From: Chloroflexota bacterium | GTDB lineage: Bacteria > Chloroflexota > Anaerolineae > Anaerolineales > VGOW01 | Assembly (NCBI GenBank): GCA_016197225.1 | Contig: JACPWC010000123.1 | Coordinates: 1 to 46,119, forward strand | DNA length: 46,119 nucleotides | Direction of reading: 5' to 3' | Shown here: positions 33,441 through 40,039 of the stretch, one piece after another | Position numbering within the stretch: the stretch's first letter is position 1 | Layout: each line of letters starts with the position of its first letter | The notes under the pieces: generated by a model | What the model was told of the DNA's origin: nothing | Seen by the model: the letters and a program-made list of their open reading frames with translations, nothing else | The model's database searches: none | Position numbers and translations under genes: made by a program

Positions 33441-34031
33441 ATGACTATCCAAGAACCAACCATTGTTCCAACTATCCTGGATATTCTCCCGGCTCCGGGT
33501 GAGTGGACTGAGGCCTTCTACTACATTGTCTCAGAGCGAGGCCGCCTGGTTGAACTTTCCAGCGGCAATCTGGAAATTCTCCCCATGCCCACTGATTATC
33601 ATCAACTTATTTTAGGCCGGCTGTTTATTGCCTTATTTACCTTTGCTAACCAATACAAATTGGGTCAGGTGCGCTTTGCGCCTCTGCCAGTCCGGCTGTG
33701 GCCTGGCAAAATCCGCGAGCCTGATATTCTTTTCATGTCAGCCGCCCACGCGGATCGAATTGAAAAGTATTGGGGTGTTCCTGATCTCGTCGTGGAAATT
33801 ATTTCGGAAGGCGACGCCAAGCGCGACCGCACTGAGAAGCCCGAAGACTACGCCCAGGCCGAAATTCCTGAGTACTGGATTGTTGATCCTGAAACGAAAA
33901 CGCTGGATGTTCTGCGGCTCGAAGGCGAAAGCTACAAACTCCTGGCGCATCTGGCGGAGAACGACATGATCACCTCGCCGACCTTCCCCGGCTTTACTTA
34001 CGCCCTCAAGGATTTGTTCGCGCCCGCCTGA
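33441..34031 (+). CDS. Uma2 family (DUF820) restriction-like nuclease domain protein
   Basis: A 196-residue PD-(D/E)xK-fold protein of the Uma2 family, found in many copies in cyanobacteria and Chloroflexota. Active-site residues are visible in REPDILFM (Asp) and DLVVEIISEGD (the E-x-x core), with KREKPEDYAQAEIPEYW-like helix (here DRTEKPEDYAQAEIPEYWIVD). The starts at 33426 (TTG) and 33441 (ATG) are both possible; ATG with GAGG upstream is chosen. A TATAAT hexamer lies at 33419-33424. The 3' end overlaps the convergent murJ gene by 26 bp. The cellular job of the family is unknown; it is often linked to mobile DNA. Confidence 0.9.
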   Translation: MTIQEPTIVPTILDILPAPGEWTEAFYYIVSERGRLVELSSGNLEILPMPTDYHQLILGRLFIALFTFANQYKLGQVRFAPLPVRLWPGKIREPDILFMSAAHADRIEKYWGVPDLVVEIISEGDAKRDRTEKPEDYAQAEIPEYWIVDPETKTLDVLRLEGESYKLLAHLAENDMITSPTFPGFTYALKDLFAPA

Positions 34032-35538
34032 TCAGCCGCATCTCCGGGCTTCGTAGAATCAGCGCCAGTGCAAAGTAGACTCCTGCGCCAACTGCCGCCC
34101 CGCCCAGGCCGACAATCCACGGGGAGGCCGCCACCAGTTTCCCCAAACCGAACACTACAATTCCCATTCCGAGCGCGGCCACCGTCGCTCGCCACAGGCT
34201 GGCCGTCATTACTCGCGCATCCAGCTTCCCCAGCCGTTGGCTGAACACAACCAACAAGCCAATCATCTCAATGGCCGTTGCCAATGAGTTGGCCAACGCC
34301 AAACCGCCGTGAGGCGGTTGCCCCCACGAGTCGAACAGCTTGGTAAAAGTCAAGCTAAAGATCACGTTCAGGATCATCGCCCCGGTTCCGATCAACACCG
34401 GTGTGCGCGTGTCCTTGAGGGCATAGAAGGCGCGCGTCACCACTTCCACAACCGAGTGGCCGACGAGGCCGACGGCGTACCAGGCCAACGCCCAGGCGAC
34501 GAGTTGGGTGGAAGTAGCCGTGAACTCGCCTCCCTCGAACAACATGGCAATGATGGGCTGGCCGAGGAGGATCAAACCAACAGTGGCCGGCAAAGCCAGG
34601 AAGAGAGTCAGGTTGAGGGCCGAGGCCAGCGTGCTTCGCAAAGCGTCGCGCTCGCCGCGAGCCGCTTGCGCCGAGAAGGTGGGGAAGATGGCGATGGCAA
34701 TAGCCTGGGCAATGGCGGCTTGCGGGAAGGTGAAGATTTGGAAGGCGTAGGTGAGGGCAGAGAGACTGCCAATGGGCAAAGTTAGAGCGATGACCGTGTT
34801 GACCCAGAAGTTGATCTGCCACACCGCCAGCCCGAACATGCGCGGCAACATCAACTTACCAACTTGTCGCACAGCGGCGTCGCCTAAATCGAGAGCAAGA
34901 GTGTAGCCCGGTTGATGGCGAAATAGAGTTGGCAGTTGCACCAGCAAGTGCAGAGCCGCCCCAACCACCACGCCCCAGGCCGGGCCGTAAATGCCCGACC
35001 AGGGCGCAGTCAGCGCCCCGGCCATGATGCCGACGTTGTACAGAATGGGCGCCAGCGCCGGAGAGAGAAAGTGATGATGGGCGTTGTGGATGCCCATCAA
35101 GAGGCCGCTCACCCCGAAGATCACGGTTGAGAGCAACATGATCCGCATCAGGTCAACCGTCAGTCGCTGTTGATCCGGCGGCAACGTTCGGGCCAGCACC
35201 GCGCGCACCAGAAACGGGGCGGTGAGAGCGGCCAGCCCGGCGACGGCGCAAAGCACAATCAGCAAATTGTTGACGATGGCGCTTGCCAGCCGCCAGGCGC
35301 GGGGCGAGTCGCCCTCGGCCAAAAAGCCGGCGAACATGGGAATGAAGGCCGAGGCCAACGCCCCGCCCGCCAGCACGTTGAACAACAGGTCGGGCACGCG
35401 AAACGCGGCAAAGTATGTGTCAGGAGCGGCGGAGGTGCCAAACGTCCGGCTGATAATGATCTGCCTGAGCAGGCCGATGAGGTTGGCGGCCACCAACCCG
35501 GCCATGACCGTGAAAGTATTTCGGGCAAGACGGTTCAC
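34006..35538 (-). CDS. murJ: Lipid II flippase MurJ / MviN family
   Basis: A 510-residue polytopic protein of the MATE-like MurJ family with about fourteen helices. The N-terminal segment GLLRQIIISRTFGTSAAPDTYFAAFRVPDLLFNVLAGGAL carries the conserved charged residues (R, D, R) that line the lipid II cavity. It moves peptidoglycan precursors to the outer face of the membrane. The start is GTG at 35538, and a TATAAT is 8 nt upstream, so a nearly leaderless transcript is likely. It is convergent with the Uma2 gene and shares 26 bp. Its presence indicates a peptidoglycan-type wall or another lipid-linked precursor in this organism, whose envelope genes surround it. Confidence 0.92.
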   Translation of the reverse strand: MNRLARNTFTVMAGLVAANLIGLLRQIIISRTFGTSAAPDTYFAAFRVPDLLFNVLAGGALASAFIPMFAGFLAEGDSPRAWRLASAIVNNLLIVLCAVAGLAALTAPFLVRAVLARTLPPDQQRLTVDLMRIMLLSTVIFGVSGLLMGIHNAHHHFLSPALAPILYNVGIMAGALTAPWSGIYGPAWGVVVGAALHLLVQLPTLFRHQPGYTLALDLGDAAVRQVGKLMLPRMFGLAVWQINFWVNTVIALTLPIGSLSALTYAFQIFTFPQAAIAQAIAIAIFPTFSAQAARGERDALRSTLASALNLTLFLALPATVGLILLGQPIIAMLFEGGEFTATSTQLVAWALAWYAVGLVGHSVVEVVTRAFYALKDTRTPVLIGTGAMILNVIFSLTFTKLFDSWGQPPHGGLALANSLATAIEMIGLLVVFSQRLGKLDARVMTASLWRATVAALGMGIVVFGLGKLVAASPWIVGLGGAAVGAGVYFALALILRSPEMRLIRRARTNP

Positions 35539-35546
35539 GGCGGAGC

Positions 35547-35552
35547 ATTATA
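35547..35552 (-). promoter_or_regulatory. -10 element upstream of murJ
   Basis: On the minus strand, a perfect TATAAT (35552 to 35547) lies 8 nt before the GTG start at 35538. No Shine-Dalgarno site is in the gap, so a leader of 0-2 nt is expected. Confidence 0.5.
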
Positions 35553-35561
35553 CAAGCAAAA

Positions 35562-35604
35562 ACCTGACACGCTTCGCGTCTGCGAAGCGTGTCAGGTCTT
35601 TTTT
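35562..35604. terminator. Strong bidirectional hairpin terminator
   Basis: A perfect 16-bp stem (35562-35577 with 35582-35597) and a 4-nt loop, followed by six T (35599-35604). On the left side A-rich sequence precedes it, so it could work in both directions. It lies upstream of murJ (minus) with no plus-strand gene feeding it, so it may be a dispersed palindrome (core acacgcttcgcg) rather than a functional end signal. Confidence 0.65.
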
Positions 35605-35610
35605 AAGTGT

Positions 35611-35639
35611 GAGAGCCAGGGACGCCGACCCTGGCTCTC
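35611..35639. repeat. 11-bp hairpin
   Basis: gagagccaggg (35611-35621) and ccctggctctc (35629-35639) are perfect inverted repeats with a 7-nt loop. It immediately follows the terminator-like hairpin and precedes a strong ribosome-binding site. A similar small hairpin (gccagcacg/cgtgctggc) is at 38588-38609. Confidence 0.7.
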
Positions 35640-35659
35640 TCAAAGGAGGAGAAGAAGAG

Positions 35660-35719
35660 ATGTCATATTACCCTTCTGAGCTAAAGAATAGCATAGGCCG
35701 GACAAACCGCCTTGCCTGA
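35660..35719 (+). CDS. Possible 19-residue small protein
   Basis: A short frame, MSYYPSELKNSIGRTNRLA, starts at ATG 35660 after a near-perfect AAAGGAGG (35642-35649), the strongest Shine-Dalgarno sequence in the window. It has no known relatives that I can recognise. It lies in the 259-bp gap between murJ and the GT-C gene, after two hairpins. It could be a small protein, a leader peptide, or the remains of a deleted gene's start. Confidence 0.3.
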   Translation: MSYYPSELKNSIGRTNRLA

Positions 35720-35780
35720 CAGCCTACGCCAAACCTACGCCAACCCTACGCTAACAACCAGCCGGGGTAGCCGCCCCTGC

Positions 35781-35786
35781 TATAAT
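35781..35786 (+). promoter_or_regulatory. -10 element upstream of large GT-C gene
   Basis: A perfect TATAAT at 35781-35786 ends 11 nt before ATG 35798; the 5' leader would be about 5 nt, with no Shine-Dalgarno site. Confidence 0.5.
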
Positions 35787-35797
35787 CTCGTTCGCTC

Positions 35798-38563
35798 ATG
35801 GTTACGCGCTTTTCATTCATCTATCGCTCATCGTTCATCGTCCTCCTCGCCCTCCTCAGCGGCGCATTCCTGCGATTCCACGAGCTGGGCCGTGTGCCGC
35901 CCGGCCTGCACTACGACTTTGCCGCCAACGCTATCATTGCGGACGGCGTCGCTTTCGATGGCTGGCGTGAGGTCTTCATCACCGCCTACACTGGCAAAGA
36001 AGTGCTGTTCTTTTACACTGCCGGGCTGATCTTCAAGTTCGTCGGCTCGTCCATCTTTGCCCTGCAATTCACCGCCGCCGTCTATGGCGTGCTGGGCATC
36101 GCAACCTGCTACTTCGCCGCCCGCCAACTGTTGTGGGAAGACCCCGACTCAAAATGGATCGCCGCCCTCGCCGCCGCCATTCTCTCCTTTACCTTCATGC
36201 ACCTCGTCTGGTCGCGCTACGGCGAGCGCGCCGTCACCGAACCGTTTGTGCAAGGTCTGGCCGTCGGCTTTCTTTTCCGCGCTCTACGGTTTGGCGCTCC
36301 CGCATCCTTTCACCTTGTCATCCTGTCACCCCGCCAACGAATCGGATTGATGACAAACACGATTCTCGCCGGAGTCTTCACCGGGCTGGCCGCCTACACC
36401 TATCTCGCCGCCCGCCTCTTCCCGATCCCGATCGCTGTCACTCTCTTCTCTCTTCTCATCTATGAATTCCGCCACCTCAACCGCCTGAAAGCTCGTCTCG
36501 GTCAGTTCGCCATTTACTTCGCCGCCGCCGCCCTCGTCTTCGCTCCCCTCGGCTGGTTCTTCGTCACTCATCCCGAAACCTTCCTCGTTCGCGCCAATCA
36601 GCTTACGCCCAAGACCGGCGAGGGCAACTTGTTGCTTCAAGGTATCACCGGCGCGTTGGGCATGATCTTCCTCTCTGGCGAACTCTACGACCGCTTCAAC
36701 ATTCCGGGCCGCCCCATCTTCGGCCCTGTCCTCGGCTTCTTCTTTGTCCTCGGCTTCGTCCTCACCGTCATCAAATTCTTTCGACCTTCTACAGAACACG
36801 CAATACGCAATACGCAATATCCACGTTTGACGTTGGCACAGCCCCCTGCGGGTCACGCTTCACTCTTCCTCCTCGTCTACCTCTTCACCTTCCTCATTCC
36901 CACCGCCATCTCCATTCACGACATCTTCCCCTCCAACGTGCGCTCGATGGGGCTGTTGCCGGTGCTGACCATCTTTCCGGCGCTTGGGATTGTAAAGGCG
37001 AGTAATTGGTTAGTGGTTATTAGTTATTGGCGTTCAAAAACTCGCCCAATAACCAATAACTACGCGAAGCGGCTAATAACCGCTTTCACGCTTACCTTCG
37101 GCACCCTCACCACCTACTACTCCTACTTCAATCTCTGGGCCGCCGCCCCGGGCCTTCATTACGCCAACGACACCGACCTCGTCAACGCCGCCCGCTGGAT
37201 CAACACCCAGAACACACAAAACACCAGTGTCTATTTCTCCGCTATTCACTATCGTCATCCAACAGTTGCTTACCTCGCCCGCGACTTCCCTTCGTTCCGC
37301 TGGTTCATTGGCGGCCAGGCGCTCGCCATTCCTGAAGGCTCGGCCATTTATGTTTTCCCGCACTCAGCCCCGCCGCCCGAAGATTGGATCGCACAGTGGT
37401 CTCCAATTGACGCGCCGCTCGGCCCCGACGGCACGCCCGACTTCCGCGCTTATTATTTCGACTCGATGCCGCCCCTGCCCGATTTCATTTCGGCCTCGGC
37501 CAACTTTGGCAACCTCGTCGAGCTAACCGGTTATCGCCTCGTCGCGCCGGGCGTCGTGGACTTTCGCCTCCACGTCCTCAACCTGCCCGACCAGCCCGAC
37601 TACCGCCTCGTGGCCGACTTGGTGGATGTGGCCGGCTATCACTGGGCGCAAGGCTTCAACGACTCCTATTTTGCCGAGCAGTGGCAAGCCGGTGAAACCA
37701 TTTTGATGCGAGTCAAAATTCCGATTGAGATCGGCACCCCGCCCGGCAATTACCAATTACTAATAACAATTTACTCCGCCACTTCCAAAGTCAACCTCCC
37801 CACCGGTTCAGCCGCCTATGCAACCCTCGGCCCGATCTCACTCCCGCCCACCGGCCCGCAACCCCTCGCCGACCCGCTCGCCGTCATCAGCGGCCTCAAC
37901 CTGATTCAACTCGACCCGCCGCCCGCCCACGCCCGCCCCGGCGAACCATTGCCGTTTACCACTCACTGGCAGGCCTCATCTCCAATAACCAATAACCAAT
38001 TACTAATTACTAAGCTAAACGGCGTTGAGCTTGAGTCGGCTTCCCCGGCGCACAACACCCACCCCACCAGCCAATGGCGGCCCGGCGAGATCGTTATTGA
38101 TCGCCACGCCCCCCGACTCCCGCGCGACCTTCCGCCCGGCGTTTACAATGTCACCCTCAACGACTTTCTTATCGGCACAGTCAGCGTCGAAGCCATTGAG
38201 CGCCAGTTCAACCGGCCCACGCCGTTAGTTTCCATCACCGCCGGCTTTGGCGATCAATTCGAGCTTGTGGGCTACGACCTGACCGACTCGGCCATCACGT
38301 TATACTGGCAGGCTCTCAAGGAAACCGAAGTTGATTACACCGGGTTTGTTCACGTGCTCGACGCTAGCGGCCAGATCGTCGCCCAGCGCGACGCGCAACC
38401 GCAAAGCGGCGGCTACTCCACCTCGTTGTGGGTTGCGGGCGAGTACGTGGCTGATAGAATCGAGATACCAACAACGGGCGCTTCAATTGAAATTGGCTGG
38501 TACGTGGCCGAGACCGGGGAGCGGCTGAAGACTGACAAAGGCGACTCGTTGCGCTTGCCATGA
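35798..38563 (+). CDS. Large GT39-type membrane glycosyltransferase with repeat insertions
   Basis: A 921-residue protein. The N-terminal half is a GT-C domain with the acidic/aromatic start LGRVPPGLHYDFAANAIIADG and about a dozen helices to residue 450. The C-terminal half (about 470-921) is extracytoplasmic and beta-rich, ending with the same domain as the 28392 enzyme (YTGFVHVLDASGQIVAQRDAQP). Four short-repeat arrays are translated in it, near residues 333-341 (HAIRNTQY), 402-428 (NWLVVISYW, ITNNYAKRLIT), 650-659 (NYQLLITIY) and 729-740 (ITNNQLLITK). The frame stays open through all. Donor and acceptor sugars are unknown; its neighbour murJ and the beta-helix protein suggest an envelope role. 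Confidence 0.85.
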   Translation: MVTRFSFIYRSSFIVLLALLSGAFLRFHELGRVPPGLHYDFAANAIIADGVAFDGWREVFITAYTGKEVLFFYTAGLIFKFVGSSIFALQFTAAVYGVLGIATCYFAARQLLWEDPDSKWIAALAAAILSFTFMHLVWSRYGERAVTEPFVQGLAVGFLFRALRFGAPASFHLVILSPRQRIGLMTNTILAGVFTGLAAYTYLAARLFPIPIAVTLFSLLIYEFRHLNRLKARLGQFAIYFAAAALVFAPLGWFFVTHPETFLVRANQLTPKTGEGNLLLQGITGALGMIFLSGELYDRFNIPGRPIFGPVLGFFFVLGFVLTVIKFFRPSTEHAIRNTQYPRLTLAQPPAGHASLFLLVYLFTFLIPTAISIHDIFPSNVRSMGLLPVLTIFPALGIVKASNWLVVISYWRSKTRPITNNYAKRLITAFTLTFGTLTTYYSYFNLWAAAPGLHYANDTDLVNAARWINTQNTQNTSVYFSAIHYRHPTVAYLARDFPSFRWFIGGQALAIPEGSAIYVFPHSAPPPEDWIAQWSPIDAPLGPDGTPDFRAYYFDSMPPLPDFISASANFGNLVELTGYRLVAPGVVDFRLHVLNLPDQPDYRLVADLVDVAGYHWAQGFNDSYFAEQWQAGETILMRVKIPIEIGTPPGNYQLLITIYSATSKVNLPTGSAAYATLGPISLPPTGPQPLADPLAVISGLNLIQLDPPPAHARPGEPLPFTTHWQASSPITNNQLLITKLNGVELESASPAHNTHPTSQWRPGEIVIDRHAPRLPRDLPPGVYNVTLNDFLIGTVSVEAIERQFNRPTPLVSITAGFGDQFELVGYDLTDSAITLYWQALKETEVDYTGFVHVLDASGQIVAQRDAQPQSGGYSTSLWVAGEYVADRIEIPTTGASIEIGWYVAETGERLKTDKGDSLRLP
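36796..36820. repeat. 7-bp repeat array inside large GT-C gene, site 1
   Basis: ACACGCA, ATACGCA, ATACGCA then AT, a 7-bp period, encodes HAIRNTQY in the loop after FFRPSTE. It is followed by ccacgtttgacgttgg, two further heptamers resembling the pyrD array. Confidence 0.75.
37002..37082. repeat. Inverted pair of 7-bp arrays inside large GT-C gene, site 2
   Basis: Left array GTAATTG, GTTAGTG, GTTATTA, GTTATTG (37002-37029); right array CCAATAA, CCAATAA, C...CTAATAACC (37046-37082), with tacgcgaagcgg between units. The inner arms pair at 14 of 15 positions around a 15-nt loop, making a stable hairpin. Coding frame: NWLVVISYWRSKTRPITNNY. Confidence 0.85.
37747..37774. repeat. 7-bp repeat array inside large GT-C gene, site 3
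   Basis: Four units CAATTAC, CAATTAC, TAATAAC, AATTTAC encode NYQLLITIY, in the beta-rich C-terminal half of the protein. Confidence 0.75.
37982..38016. repeat. 7-bp repeat array inside large GT-C gene, site 4
   Basis: Five units CCAATAA, CCAATAA, CCAATTA, CTAATTA, CTAAGCT encode PITNNQLLITKL. The DNA and peptide (ITNNQLLIT) match the array at 29667-29722 in another glycosyltransferase, read there from the opposite DNA strand. Confidence 0.85.
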
Positions 38564-38587
38564 GACAACGCCTTTCAGTTAGCCGGG

Positions 38588-38609
38588 GCCAGCACGTGGG
38601 CGTGCTGGC
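38588..38609. repeat. 9-bp hairpin
   Basis: gccagcacg (38588-38596) and cgtgctggc (38601-38609) are perfect inverted repeats with a 4-nt loop. It lies 24 bp after the GT-C stop codon and 62 bp before the beta-helix gene; with no T run it is more like a REP-type repeat than a terminator. Confidence 0.6.
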
Positions 38610-38671
38610 TCCTCGCGTTATCTGGAAGGTATTGTGTCATGAGCCTACAACTCAACTCAGGAGGAGAGAAG

Positions 38672-39880
38672 ATGAACAAAACGTTGAAATGGATCGGCGG
38701 CATTCTGGGCGGGCTGGCTGGCTTGCTGTTGATTGCGATTTTGATTCTGGGGCTGCTGCCCATTCCAGAAGATGTGCCGCCCAAGCCCCTGCCCGGCCAC
38801 ACCGGGGCGCCGGACGGCGTGATCACAACCGCGCCCGTCGAAAGCAACCGAACCCTCACCGTCAATTCGGGCGAGTCAATTCAGGCGGCGATTGACCAGG
38901 CCAAACCGGGCGACGTGGTGGAAGTTCAGCCGGGCATCTATCACGAAGCGCTCACGGTGAGCATTCACAACCTCACCCTGCGCGGCGTGGCCGGCGCAAA
39001 CGGCCAGTGGCCGATTCTGGATGGCGAGAGCAAATTCGACAACGGCGTTTTTGTCACCGCCAGTTTCTTCACCCTCGAGCAATTCCAAATTCGCAACTAT
39101 CTTGAGAACGGGGCCATCAATCAGGGCGGCTACGGGCCTGTGTACCGCGATCTCATCATTGACAACCCGGGTGAGTACGCCGTGTTCCCCATCGCCAGCA
39201 CCAACGTCCTCATCGAGCGGGTGAAGGCCAGCGGCGCCACCGACTCGGCGCTCTACGTCGGCCAGTCGCGGGACATCGTCGTGCGTGACAGCGAAGCCTT
39301 CAACAACGTGACCGGGATCGAAATTGAGAACTCGGTGAACGCGCTGGTGGAGAACAACTACGTCCACGACAACACCGGCGGCATCCTGGTCTTTCTGCTT
39401 CCAAACCTGAACGCCAAAGACGGGCACGACACCGTGTTGAAGAACAACCGCGTCGAGAACAACAACACGCCCAACTTTGCCACAAACGGCGTGGTGCAGA
39501 AAGTTCCGGCGGGCACGGGCATTCTCATCATGGCCGCCGATGGCACTGAAGTGACGGGCAACACCATCACCGGCAACAACTCAGCTGGCATCGGCGTGGT
39601 AGCTTCCAACATCATCTTTGACGATGTCAGCGGCTTTGATATTCCACTTGTGCCGGAGCAAACCTGGGTTCACGACAACACCTACAGCAACAATGGCACT
39701 CAGCCCGCGCCTCTTCTGGCTGACCTCGGTCTTCCGGGCGTGGATGTGTTGTGGGACGCCAGTGGCTGGGACAACCGCTTTGACGACGGCGGCGTCAAAA
39801 CCTTCCCGATCCTGCCCTCCTCAGCCTGGCCAGAGGTGGCGAAGAAGGCGCTGTGGCAAGTGTTGCAGAAGTTGAAGTAG
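38672..39880 (+). CDS. Membrane-anchored right-handed parallel beta-helix protein
   Basis: A 402-residue protein with an N-terminal membrane helix (about residues 6-30) and a right-handed beta-helix (about 60-340). It opens with LTVNSGESIQAAIDQAKPGDVVEVQPGIYHE, the standard first turn of pectate-lyase/NosD-like proteins, followed by rungs such as TGIEIENSVNALVENNYVHDNTGGI. No lyase active-site set is obvious, so substrate binding or carbohydrate processing is only possible. The start ATG 38672 has AGGAGG 7 nt upstream; the earlier ATG at 38639 is rejected for lack of such a site. A 9-bp hairpin (39880-39898) overlaps the stop codon's last base and may help end transcription. Confidence 0.87.
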   Translation: MNKTLKWIGGILGGLAGLLLIAILILGLLPIPEDVPPKPLPGHTGAPDGVITTAPVESNRTLTVNSGESIQAAIDQAKPGDVVEVQPGIYHEALTVSIHNLTLRGVAGANGQWPILDGESKFDNGVFVTASFFTLEQFQIRNYLENGAINQGGYGPVYRDLIIDNPGEYAVFPIASTNVLIERVKASGATDSALYVGQSRDIVVRDSEAFNNVTGIEIENSVNALVENNYVHDNTGGILVFLLPNLNAKDGHDTVLKNNRVENNNTPNFATNGVVQKVPAGTGILIMAADGTEVTGNTITGNNSAGIGVVASNIIFDDVSGFDIPLVPEQTWVHDNTYSNNGTQPAPLLADLGLPGVDVLWDASGWDNRFDDGGVKTFPILPSSAWPEVAKKALWQVLQKLK

Positions 39881-39914
39881 GGCGACGTAACGTCGCCCTT
39901 AGAGCGGTTTCCAG

Positions 39915-39988
39915 GTTGGTTTACGGGATCGTCCGTCAAGACTTCCGAAGTCTTGAAGACTTCGGAAGTCTGGAACCCGTAAATCAAC
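39915..39988. repeat. Nested palindrome with 15-3-15 element, copy 3
   Basis: The core has perfect arms agacttccgaagtct (39939-39953) and agacttcggaagtct (39957-39971) with a 3-bp spacer, the same layout as the copies in the cyclase gene and pyrD. It is enclosed by a second inverted repeat, gttggtttacggg (39915-39927) with cccgtaaatcaac (39976-39988), 12 of 13 matching. This copy is intergenic. Confidence 0.88.
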
Positions 39989-40009
39989 TCGGAATTTGCT
40001 CTAGAATGA

Positions 40010-40031
40010 CAAACTGCGGAGTTATTCTTTT
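40010..40031. repeat. 22-bp direct repeat, copy 2
   Basis: Identical to 790-811. The preceding bases (ctagaatgac) suggest that this copy keeps more of the original dispersed repeat than copy 1. It ends 8 bp before the stop codon of the minus-strand Thr/Pro-rich gene. Confidence 0.75.
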
Positions 40032-40039
40032 ACAAGCCC

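Noticed and set aside
35222-35719. 165-codon plus-strand frame upstream of the large GT-C gene
   Set aside because: Most of it is antisense to murJ. Only the last 19 codons, with their own strong ribosome-binding site, are kept as a doubtful small frame.
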